Shown here: one piece after another, positions 27,251 through 35,092 of the stretch
Layout of the letters: each line of letters begins with the position of its first letter
Position numbering within the stretch: the stretch's first letter is position 1
Assembly: GCA_041399065.1 (NCBI GenBank)
Contig: JAWKTN010000004.1
Location: forward strand, 124,001-188,000
Direction: 5' to 3'
DNA from: JAGQPD01 sp020426865
GTDB lineage: Bacteria > Planctomycetota > Planctomycetia > Pirellulales > Pirellulaceae
DNA length: 64,000 nt
Translations under genes and position numbers: made by a program
Notes under the pieces: generated by a model
Seen by the model: the letters and a program-made list of their open reading frames with translations, nothing else
Database searches by the model: none
What the model was told of the DNA's origin: nothing

Positions 27251-27721
27251 AGTACCTTGCCTCAAAAAGAGTTGAGTTCCCTCGGTCACGCAGCAGACAG
27301 GTCTTGGCCCGTCTCTCCCTTCCACGCACCTCCCGTCTGCCGATATCGCCCTCCGCCACGATCCCCAAACCGTCCCGCCCCGCGCATTGGACCGCCCACC
27401 CCCTTAATCTTACAACCCATTAATCCTATCGTCTGCTGGATCTATCGGAAAAATAGAAAACTTGACGCTTGTCTATCGAAAAAACCAATATATCTCATGG
27501 GCGTGGTTGGGGATCCGTCCGGTTACAGCAATCGACGGCTGTAAAGTCCATCAGGGGGGGCGGGAGGGAAACAACGGTTGTCGCGTGTTCGCTCTGGTGG
27601 GCGAAGTGGAACAGATCTTGCACCCTTGCATGGCATACGAAGGACCCGTGCGCCGGCAAGGTTGTATCGCGGAAGGGGCCAGGAAGACGTGTTTTAGCGC
27701 ATTTGAGCGGACGATCGCAAG
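27251..27721. other. Divergent intergenic region
   Basis: About 400 to 470 bases between the ABC gene and the P-type ATPase, transcribed away from each other, so promoters for both probably lie here. An A/T-rich patch around 27450-27500 contains TTGACG at 27461. I cannot pair it convincingly with a -10 box. No gene is visible. Confidence 0.4.
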
Positions 27722-30478
27722 ATGGCGGACGAAGTGCACGTGAATGCCACCTATGGCGAGATCCATTCCCGCAACGTGGCGGACGTCTATCGGTGGTTGG
27801 ACAGCCGAGAACGCGGGTTGCGGCTCGAGGAGGTTGCGACGCGGCAGCGCGTGCATGGGCTGAATCGGCTGCCCAGGGCGAAACGGTTTCGCGTGCTGAA
27901 GAGTCTTGGCCGGCATTTCGGCAACTTTTTTAGCATCCTTCTCGACGTGGCCGCCGCGGTTTGTTTTCTGGCCCATCGCATGGAGCCTGGTGAAGGGATG
28001 CAGTTGCTTGGCGTGGCGTTGATGGCGGTTTCGATTCTGAACGCGACGTTTTCATTGATTCAGGAGTTGCGTGCTGAGCACGCAATGGAGGAGTTGGCGA
28101 AGTTTCTGCCACCCACGGTCAATGTCCGGCGTGATGGCAAGTTACAGCAACTGCTGGCCGAACAGTTGGTGCCCGGTGACCTATTGATCGTTGCTGACGG
28201 AGACAAAATCGCGGCGGATGCCAGACTTGTGGTCAGTGAATCGTTGCTCGTTAGTAACGCGGCGTTGACGGGCGAATCGCGTGCGCTGGCGATGAGCGAA
28301 CGCCCCTCGAGAATGCCGTTTCACGAGAGCGCCAACATACTATTTGCCGGTGCGGTAGTGATGCGAGGTAGCGGCGAAGCGGTTGTCTTTGCGACTGGCG
28401 CGGCGACTGCATTTGGCAAGGTGGCAGCGCTTTCCTGCAATGTAATTCGACCAGTGTCTCCCTTGCAACTCGAAACCCGCCGAATGATCCGTGCACTCAC
28501 GGTCGTCGCCGTCACGATGGGGTTGTCATTCTTTGTGTATGGAGTAGCGAGCGGTCGATCGGTGTGGACCAATATCGTGTTCATGTTGGGTATAATTGTG
28601 GCCAATGTTCCGGAGGGATTGCTGCCGACGTTTACGTTGGCGCTTTCCATGGCTAGTCTTCGGATGGCCAAGAAACATGTCTTGGTAAAGAACTTGGAGG
28701 CTGTGGAGGGGCTGGGAGCCGTCCATGTGATTTGCACCGATAAGACCGGGACGTTGACAAGAAACGAATTGGCGATTGCCAGCCTGGTGGAGCCATCGGA
28801 CGGTCAGCCACTTGAGTCACTCGATCGTCAGACCCAAATGCTGAGTGCCGCGCTGATTGCATCGCAATTGCGCGCCACCGGTCCATCGATAGAAGGTTGC
28901 GTCGGCAGGTGGTCCGGGGATCCGTTGGATGTGGCTGTTGCCCGCAAGTATGAGGCGGTGGTTGGGGATCCGGCGCTGATCATCAAGGAAACCGTGCGAC
29001 ACTTTCCGTTTGACCTGGCCAAACGCCGTGAGGCTGGAGTCTTTGACGATGGTCAGCAGATCCTGTTTGCGGTGAAAGGGGCGTGGGAATCCTTGCGTCC
29101 CCTGATCGGCCACATGCATGTCACAGGCGGCACTGTCGAAGAGGCGGATGAGGCACTCTTGTCAGTGTGCGATGGCCATGTGAAACGATTGGCCGAGCTA
29201 GGACAGCGTGTGATTGCCGTTGCGTATCGTCGATTGACGAGTCCGCCACATCCCAAGGCTGCGGCGGAGTCGTTGGAGCGAGGCTTGGTGTTGCTGGGCT
29301 TCATGGCGATAGACGATCCGCTACGCGAGCAGGTTCCGCAAGCCATTGCTCAGTGCCAATCGGCGGGGATCCGTACGATCATGGTCACCGGCGACCATCC
29401 CGATACAGCATTTGCATTGGGGCGAAAGTGCGGGATGGTAGGCAATCAGCAGTCCTATGAGCAGGCTATCGTAACAGGCTCGGAATTGGAATTGCTGCCA
29501 CAGTATCAGCTGGCTCAACGCCTGCACGATGGCGCGGTGATCTTCGCCCGAACGACGCCGGAGCAAAAGATGAAAATTGTCGCGGCGTTGAAACAGTTGG
29601 AATATGTTGTCGCGATGACCGGCGACGGCGTCAATGACGCACCGGCCTTGAAGGTGGCTGACGTCGGGATCGCGATGGGGGCTTCTGGGACGGACGTCGC
29701 CAGGGAAGCTGCGGACATCGTGTTGCTGGACGACCATTTTGCGTCGATCGTCTTGGGAGTGGAAGAGGGGCGAACGGTATTTGCGAACATGCAAAAGTTT
29801 ACGACGTATGTGTTGACGAGCAATGTGCCTGAAATTGTGCCGTTCCTGGCATTCATTGTGTTGCCTGTGCCGTTGGCGTTGACGGTGATTCAGATTCTGT
29901 GCATTGATTTGGGAACGGACATACTGCCGGCGATTGGGTTGGGCCAAGAGCCGCCGGAGCCGGAGGTCATGCGGCAGCGGCCGCGAGCGCGCGGCGAGCA
30001 TTTGTTGACGCGGCGACTAATGTTGGTTGCCTATTTGTTTCTGGGGGTGATTCAGGCAGCGTATGCGATGTTCATGTTTGGTTTAGTTCTCGTGTGGGGC
30101 GGCTGGCGTTGGGGGACGGAATTGAGTGAACGCAGCCCGCTCTACTTATCGGCAACGGGGATCACGTTATCGACCATTGTGTTGATGCAGATCGGCAACG
30201 TTGTTGGGCGAAGATCGATCCGCGGATCGGGGATCGATCGCGGGCTGATTGGCAACGGGATAATATGCCTGGGAATTGTCGTTGAGGTTGTGATGTCGTG
30301 GGCGATCCTGTATTTCCCGCCACTGCAGCGGGTGTTAGGTACGGGGCCGGTGCCGATTTGGGTCTACGTGTTGGCTTGGTTGGGGGTCCCCTTGATCTTT
30401 GGCATCGATTTCATGCGGAAGGGGAAGCGGGATTTGAGGGCGGATCACTGTTTTAGTGAGTCCTCACCAAAGCAGTGA
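27722..30478 (+). CDS. P-type cation ATPase, Na,K-ATPase-like (type IIC)
   Basis: 918 residues. The actuator motif TGES is in AALTGESRALA, the phosphorylated Asp340 in ICTDKTGTLTRNE, and the hinge motif in MTGDGVNDAPALKVADVGIA. The M4 motif is ANVPEGLLPTFTLAL, M5 reads TSNVPEIVPFLAFIVLPVPL, and M6 CIDLGTDILPAIGLGQEPPE closely follows the animal Na,K-ATPase pattern, including the trailing EPEVMRQRPR. An N-terminal cation-ATPase domain (RNVADVYRWLDSRERGLRLE) and a six-helix C-terminal domain complete the normal layout. Sodium or potassium transport across the inner membrane is likely, but ion specificity is inferred. No beta-subunit gene is nearby. Confidence 0.88.
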   Translation: MADEVHVNATYGEIHSRNVADVYRWLDSRERGLRLEEVATRQRVHGLNRLPRAKRFRVLKSLGRHFGNFFSILLDVAAAVCFLAHRMEPGEGMQLLGVALMAVSILNATFSLIQELRAEHAMEELAKFLPPTVNVRRDGKLQQLLAEQLVPGDLLIVADGDKIAADARLVVSESLLVSNAALTGESRALAMSERPSRMPFHESANILFAGAVVMRGSGEAVVFATGAATAFGKVAALSCNVIRPVSPLQLETRRMIRALTVVAVTMGLSFFVYGVASGRSVWTNIVFMLGIIVANVPEGLLPTFTLALSMASLRMAKKHVLVKNLEAVEGLGAVHVICTDKTGTLTRNELAIASLVEPSDGQPLESLDRQTQMLSAALIASQLRATGPSIEGCVGRWSGDPLDVAVARKYEAVVGDPALIIKETVRHFPFDLAKRREAGVFDDGQQILFAVKGAWESLRPLIGHMHVTGGTVEEADEALLSVCDGHVKRLAELGQRVIAVAYRRLTSPPHPKAAAESLERGLVLLGFMAIDDPLREQVPQAIAQCQSAGIRTIMVTGDHPDTAFALGRKCGMVGNQQSYEQAIVTGSELELLPQYQLAQRLHDGAVIFARTTPEQKMKIVAALKQLEYVVAMTGDGVNDAPALKVADVGIAMGASGTDVAREAADIVLLDDHFASIVLGVEEGRTVFANMQKFTTYVLTSNVPEIVPFLAFIVLPVPLALTVIQILCIDLGTDILPAIGLGQEPPEPEVMRQRPRARGEHLLTRRLMLVAYLFLGVIQAAYAMFMFGLVLVWGGWRWGTELSERSPLYLSATGITLSTIVLMQIGNVVGRRSIRGSGIDRGLIGNGIICLGIVVEVVMSWAILYFPPLQRVLGTGPVPIWVYVLAWLGVPLIFGIDFMRKGKRDLRADHCFSESSPKQ

Positions 30479-31163
30479 AACCAGGTAATTCTGCGAGGAA
30501 ACACGCCTTTTTCCCCCTTTTTGCCAGATCGCCTCACTGAAATGGTGAATCCAGTCTGGGTGGCAAAATTCGCTTCAGATTTTTTTCTCAAGTCGTAAGG
30601 CGTTGTCTTGCAAGGGTTTGTGGCAGCTCGGCTTTTTTTCTGCGCGAACTGGCATGGTGCTTGCTTTACTACCATGCCGTGATGCGACGCGAGTTGGTCA
30701 CACGCGAGTGATGCCTGCGAAGCGGTGAGGCGGCGAGTGTATGACAGGTCGCTGGATCTGATTCGGAGTGGCGACGGAGGCTGTCGCGGGCATCGTAGTG
30801 AGCGAGTTGCGTTGTTGGGATGAGTGGCTCTGGTTTATTGGCAGGGGCGCGACGAATGAGAGGTTTGGGACAGACAGCGAGACAATGAATGCTGTAGCTA
30901 GCGGACGAGAGGTTTCGTTGGTGCGGCGTAGCGATAGCGGAAAGTTGGTGCCGGCAGCGGAGGCTGGATGTGTACTGCGACACATGGTGGGTTGGTTTCA
31001 GGGATGGTCGAGCTCGGCGGATAGCGTGCTGGCGGAAGTAGTTGGAACGCGGTGTCGGGTGACGAGAATGTGAGATTGCGGAGTAGATGGTAACGCTGCC
31101 TTGTGGGCGGGGTTGCGTCAGTCGGCTCCTTTGAAGGTTCCTAATGACTTGGTGGATAAGACC
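30479..31163. other. Intergenic region of about 680 bases, no confident gene
   Basis: The P-type ATPase ends in a palindromic stretch (GTGAG-TC-CTCAC at 30455-30466, inside outer TCACTG/CAGTGA arms), which could act in termination. A sigma-54-like element lies at 30649. Open frames of 100 to 170 codons on both strands here have Arg/His/Ser-rich, low-quality translations and I do not accept them. Confidence 0.5.
30649..30665 (+). promoter_or_regulatory. Candidate sigma-54 (-24/-12) promoter element
   Basis: The sequence CTGGCATGGTGCTTGCT matches the -24/-12 consensus (YTGGCAYR, four bases, TTGCW) including the invariant GG and GC dinucleotides at correct spacing. It points rightwards to the pseudo-receiver gene, about 500 bases downstream, so the leader would be long. 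Single match; could be chance. Confidence 0.35.
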
Positions 31164-31661
31164 ATGGCCACGGTACAGACACAAGTGGTTCCGGCAGTGG
31201 ATGCCGAATTATCGCTGCGGACGCCGCAGCAGCGACTGACGAATGCCGTCAGTTGTTTGGTGGCGTCAACAGATGCGAGGCGGCGGAAGACACTTTCGCG
31301 GGGCGCCGGACGGGCAGGTTGGAAGTGCGTTGATTGTGCCTCTGCGGAGGCATTTGCCGAAGCGATGCGGCAGCGGTTTCAGTTGGCACTGATGGATATC
31401 GTCGGGCCGCAGTCGCAGTCGTTTCGCGAGATTGGCAAGCAGTTGGCGAGGGAAACAAACACATTGATTGTTGTATGCGGCGATGAATCGCAGCCAACGG
31501 ACGAAATCTGGGCTCGGGGATTGGGTGCGTGGTTGTATCTGCCTGGATTGGGCACGATTGACGATTTGGCTCAGTTGTGTCACGAGGCCCGCATGGTGGT
31601 TGACAAGACATATGCCGAAGCCATTCGGATGTTCGTTCAGAACGACCGAAGCTCGGTTTAG
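31164..31661 (+). CDS. Receiver-like (pseudo-response-regulator) protein
   Basis: About 165 residues from ATG 31164, with GGTGG eight bases upstream. The body follows a receiver fold: beta1 VSCLVASTDARRRKTL, helix 2 CASAEAFAEAMRQRF, beta3 QLALMDIVGPQS with an Asp at the phosphorylation position, beta4 NTLIVVCGDES, and beta5 LGAWLYLPG. The acidic pair at the end of beta1 is missing and the conserved Lys after beta5 is replaced by Pro/Gly. Phosphorylation through Mg2+ is therefore doubtful. There is no output domain. It precedes a small basic protein by 46 bases and may act with it; function unknown. Confidence 0.6.
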   Translation: MATVQTQVVPAVDAELSLRTPQQRLTNAVSCLVASTDARRRKTLSRGAGRAGWKCVDCASAEAFAEAMRQRFQLALMDIVGPQSQSFREIGKQLARETNTLIVVCGDESQPTDEIWARGLGAWLYLPGLGTIDDLAQLCHEARMVVDKTYAEAIRMFVQNDRSSV

Positions 31662-31707
31662 CGAATCAGGATGTTCGAGAGGTTCCTTAATCACAAGGGG
31701 TTAGAAG

Positions 31708-31896
31708 ATGAATGCAGCAGTTAACAAGTTTTTGGACGGCGAAATCAATTACGAGACGGAGTTGTTTGGCACGCGTCGGACGGCGGCCGGTGGCAAAGCG
31801 AAGAGTTCTCGGCCGACACACGGACGAACTCGTGGGCGGGCTCCGCAGAAGTTCAATGGCATCCATCGCCGCCGCCAGAAGAAGGTGAATTGGTAA
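31708..31896 (+). CDS. Small basic protein of unknown function
   Basis: 62 residues, preceded by a good ribosome site (AAGGGG at 31695-31700, seven bases before ATG), which supports translation. The N-terminal third is acidic (VNKFLDGEINYETELFG). The rest is strongly basic with RRTAAGGKAKSSRPTHGRT and ends GIHRRRQKKVNW, so it probably binds nucleic acid or an acidic partner. It has no membrane segment or recognised domain. It follows the pseudo-receiver gene on the same strand and may be conserved with it in planctomycetes, which I cannot check here. Confidence 0.55.
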   Translation: MNAAVNKFLDGEINYETELFGTRRTAAGGKAKSSRPTHGRTRGRAPQKFNGIHRRRQKKVNW

Positions 31897-32262
31897 CCGA
31901 GACGAACGAAACAGAGCGAGAAATCCCATGTCCTACCGTTCAGATTCACGTCGAACACATAGCAGAGCACAACGACCAGCGAGGTGGCGGTCACGAGGGC
32001 CGGTGCGAACAGCACCGCAACCGTCCCACGGCGGCCACAGAGACCGATCGCCGGTGCGAAAGTCGCTTACGTTGCGGTAAGGGAGAGGGCTGACGCGGAG
32101 TACGACGCCGCGTCGGGCCGGGGGTAATACAGATGACACGAGAGTGTCGAGTGACAACGGTCGGGAACGCAAAGCACAGAGGCAGAAGTTTCAACCGGTA
32201 ATCGGACTAACAAATGAGTTTATGGATGGCCCCGCAGGGGCTGAGACACAAGGAGATTTAGG
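31897..32262. other. Intergenic region upstream of PEP-CTERM genes
   Basis: Some 365 bases without a believable gene. It should carry the promoter of the PEP-CTERM run. Near its end is a small hairpin GGCCCCGCAGGGGC with a GCA loop (32228-32241), just before the AAGGAG ribosome site of the first PEP-CTERM gene. Confidence 0.45.
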
Positions 32263-33006
32263 ATGAAGAAGATTAATTTCTTGGCAGGGTTGTGCGTTTT
32301 GGTGGCTACGTTGGCAGTGGCAGGCCATGTCCGCGGTGCGGATATTGCGACGAGCGTCATCGATTTCGAGTCAGGGACGGTCAACAACGGCGAGGCTCGC
32401 GCTGAGAACTTGTTCGTCAGCGAGATCACGACACCGGACAACGTGGTCAGCTTTGGGTTGGATGGCATTGATGTGGTGCCCGTGCTGGCACTCTCCAACA
32501 GTGGAGTGCAGGCGGCATTCAACGTCAAACCTTCGGGGCCGGACGACACGGCAACCGGCCAGGTGGGACGCTGGTCGTTGGGAAGTCGCACGAAGCACAC
32601 GGAAGATTATGTGATTAGTTTTGCCAATCCAGTATCGAACTTTTCCGTTGACCTGTACGACTTCCGAGCCGACGGTTCGGAAAACGACGGCAACCCCGGA
32701 ATTGACACGATCCAATTGCAAGCCTGGCTGGGTGGCAGTGCCGTGCCGCTGGTCGCCGGTCCAAGCAACACGTACACCGTACCGGACCCACTGCCGGTTG
32801 ATGGAAACATCGTCAACCTGAGTGCAGGGTCAACGGTTCTCGATAAGGTGATTTTGAAGGTGATCGCTGGCACGCCCGATCGTGGCACCGCCATCGACAA
32901 CATTCGTTTCACCACCACGCCCAATGTTCCAGAACCCGCCACGATGACACTGGCCGGTCTCGGAGTCATGGGGAGCCTCGGACTGCTGCGACGCCGCAAG
33001 CGTTAA
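32263..33006 (+). CDS. PEP-CTERM sorting-domain protein, paralogue 1 of 3
   Basis: 247 residues. The signal peptide is KKINFLAGLCVLVATLAVAG, cleaved near VRGADIA. The mature part is a beta-rich domain with IDFESGTVNNGEARAENLFV, ITTPDNVVSFGLDG, VSNFSVDLYDFRADGSENDG and GTAIDNIRF. The C-terminus is a PEP-CTERM signal: VPEPATMTLAGLGVMGSLGL then RRRKR. Proteins of this class are handled by exosortase at the inner membrane and linked to exopolysaccharide. No exosortase gene is in the window, but a polysaccharide locus is. The start has AAGGAG seven bases upstream. Ligand or function unknown. Confidence 0.85.
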   Translation: MKKINFLAGLCVLVATLAVAGHVRGADIATSVIDFESGTVNNGEARAENLFVSEITTPDNVVSFGLDGIDVVPVLALSNSGVQAAFNVKPSGPDDTATGQVGRWSLGSRTKHTEDYVISFANPVSNFSVDLYDFRADGSENDGNPGIDTIQLQAWLGGSAVPLVAGPSNTYTVPDPLPVDGNIVNLSAGSTVLDKVILKVIAGTPDRGTAIDNIRFTTTPNVPEPATMTLAGLGVMGSLGLLRRRKR

Positions 33007-33124
33007 GCCAACGAGGCACACGCCGGGCTCTCCCGGTGGGATTAACCATCACGAGTTTTGTAAGTAAGTATCATCACGCCGTTCCCGCCATCGCGGGGAC
33101 AACAATCACGAAAGGGTTTTGACA

Positions 33125-33862
33125 ATGAAGAACACAAAGATTTTCGCAACCTTGATGGCAATTGTCTGCATCGCAACCGCAACTCTTAACGCTCGTGCCG
33201 CCGATGTGCCGATTGAAAAGATCGACTTCGAATCGGGTACCGTCAATGATGGTGAAGCACGCGTCGAAAACTTGTTCGTCGAAAAGGTCACGACACCGAA
33301 CAACACACTGACCTTCTCGCTCGACGGAACGCCCGACCTGCCAGTCTTGGCTCTGGCCAATAGCGGCGTCCAAGGGGCGTTCAACGTGAAGGACCCGACG
33401 ATGATTGACGACCAACAGGCATCGGGACCCAGCCGCTGGTCGCTCGGTAGCCGAACCAAACACACCGAAGACTATGTCTTGACCTTCGCCAACCCTGTCA
33501 CCAACTTCTCGATCGACCTGTACGATTATCGTTCGGACGGTGCCGAATACGACGGTCAACCTGGTGTCGATACCATTCAATTACAAGCCACGTTGGGTGG
33601 TGCTCCGGTAGCGATCATTCCAGGTCCGGCCACCTACACCGTCCCTGATCCTCGTCCGGTCGACGGCAATGTGGTCAACCTCAGTGCCGGTGCGGCAACC
33701 TTCGATCAAGTGATCTTGCGAGTGATCGCGGGGGTCGGCGACCGTGGTACTGCCATCGACAACATCATGTTCGAAACCGTCGTCCCAGAACCTGCCTCGC
33801 TGTCCATGATCGGCCTGGGATTGGTTGGACTGCTGAGCTTCCGCAAGCGTCGCAACGGCTAA
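33125..33862 (+). CDS. PEP-CTERM sorting-domain protein, paralogue 2 of 3
   Basis: About 245 residues, starting at ATG 33125 after AAAGGG. It is clearly paralogous to the gene before it: signal peptide KNTKIFATLMAIVCIATATL, then IDFESGTVNDGEARVENLFV, TTPNNTLTFSLDGTPDLPVL, TNFSIDLYDYRSDGAEYDG and DRGTAIDNIMF. It ends with VPEPASLSMIGLGLVGLLSF and RKRRNG. Spacing is 118 bases from paralogue 1. The gap contains a CCGGG-CTCT-CCCGG hairpin at about 33029-33042 that may tune read-through. Cell-surface or extracellular matrix location is expected from the sorting signal. Confidence 0.85.
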   Translation: MKNTKIFATLMAIVCIATATLNARAADVPIEKIDFESGTVNDGEARVENLFVEKVTTPNNTLTFSLDGTPDLPVLALANSGVQGAFNVKDPTMIDDQQASGPSRWSLGSRTKHTEDYVLTFANPVTNFSIDLYDYRSDGAEYDGQPGVDTIQLQATLGGAPVAIIPGPATYTVPDPRPVDGNVVNLSAGAATFDQVILRVIAGVGDRGTAIDNIMFETVVPEPASLSMIGLGLVGLLSFRKRRNG

Positions 33863-34068
33863 GCCCACGCGACAGCACGAGTGAAAGAAAATCATGGGCA
33901 AGGCCCAGCAATAAATCCCGAGAGCACGCCAGACAAGGGCTTGAGCGTGTTCGCCAAACCGGCACGGATACTCGGGGAGTGAAAGCAAGTCTTAGCAACG
34001 TCGGATTTCCAAAAACAAGAAAAATTGAATGCCCAATCGAGGGCTGACGAATACAAGAGAGATTGAAA

Positions 34069-34794
34069 ATGAAGAAGACGCAACTTTTCTCGACCCTGGC
34101 GATGATCGTGTGCCTGGCTTCGGCGAGCTTGAATGCTCAAGCCCAGGATGTTACCGGCAACCTGCTCGACTTCGAAACCGGGACCGTCAACGGCGGAACG
34201 GCTCGAGCCGAAAACGTGTTGGTCTCGACCGTGACCACGCCTGACAATGTCCTGACATTCTCGCTGGACGGCACGGCCACATTGCCCAAGCTGGCCCAGG
34301 CCGGCAACGGCACCAAGGTCGCCTTCAATAACTTCGATATCGCCGACGACACGCCTGCTGTCGGACAAAGCGAATGGTCGCTCGGCAAAGGCACCCTCCC
34401 CAATGCCTATATCATCTCCTTCGGGTCCCCCGTGACCGATTTCGCGATCGACCTGTATGACTATCGCTCGGACGGATCGGAATTCGACGGCAACCCCGGT
34501 ACCGACGCCGTCGGCCTGCAAGCTTTCCTCGGCGGTTCGCCTGTCTCGTTGGCCGGTGCACCGTTGACCGAATACACGGTGCCTGATCCCCGGCCAGTTG
34601 ACGGCAACATCGTCGGCTTCCATACCGGCAGTGCGATTTTTGACCGCCTCGTGATTGCTACCACCGCAGGCATCGAAGACAAAGGGACCGCGATCGACAA
34701 CATCAGCTTCCGCACTGTGCCAGAACCGACCAGCCTAGTGCTTGGCTGCCTGGCCCTCGCCGGTCTGATGAAATTTCGCAAGCGAGCGGCCTAG
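34069..34794 (+). CDS. PEP-CTERM sorting-domain protein, paralogue 3 of 3
   Basis: About 241 residues from ATG 34069. Signal peptide KKTQLFSTLAMIVCLASASL, then LDFETGTVNGGTARAENVLV, TTPDNVLTFSLDGTATLPKL, VTDFAIDLYDYRSDGSEFDG and DKGTAIDNISFRTVPEPTSL; the tail is LVLGCLALAGLMKFRKRAA. It is the most diverged of the three (for example the central segment with NFDIADDTPAVGQSEWSLGK). Because all three share the same order of motifs, tandem duplication and later divergence is the simple explanation. A rho-independent terminator follows at 34863, which marks the end of the cluster. Confidence 0.85.
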   Translation: MKKTQLFSTLAMIVCLASASLNAQAQDVTGNLLDFETGTVNGGTARAENVLVSTVTTPDNVLTFSLDGTATLPKLAQAGNGTKVAFNNFDIADDTPAVGQSEWSLGKGTLPNAYIISFGSPVTDFAIDLYDYRSDGSEFDGNPGTDAVGLQAFLGGSPVSLAGAPLTEYTVPDPRPVDGNIVGFHTGSAIFDRLVIATTAGIEDKGTAIDNISFRTVPEPTSLVLGCLALAGLMKFRKRAA

Positions 34795-34862
34795 TTTCGC
34801 CAGGCCACCCGCGATGAGGAATAGAGAAGGAACGAAGCAAATTCAAAACCCCTCGTGATGGG

Positions 34863-34897
34863 AAAAACGCCAACCAGGCCGGTTGGCGTTTTTTTTT
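34863..34897 (+). terminator. Rho-independent terminator after the PEP-CTERM run
   Basis: An A-tract leads into the perfect stem AACGCCAACC/GGTTGGCGTT with a five-base loop AGGCC, followed by nine or more T. With the upstream A-tract it could also work in the reverse direction. It lies 69 bases after paralogue 3. Confidence 0.92.
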
Positions 34898-35092
34898 GCG
34901 CCACTCGCCTAGAAACATGTGGCGCGCCGCGAATTTTTCAGCCACCGGCAAGAAAAAACGCCAACAGCAAGCGAAGCGACGATCGCCTCTCATTCCCTCT
35001 TGCCTTTGTCGGCCAAACTGCTATTCTAAACGCTTGTCGACTAAGTCGCTACACAGGAGCAACCGAAAGCTATTGCCAGTGAGGGATCGTTC

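Noticed and set aside
30669..31184. 171-codon minus-strand frame and an overlapping 101-codon plus-strand frame
   Set aside because: His/Arg/Ser-rich text without hydrophobic core; neither has a good start signal.
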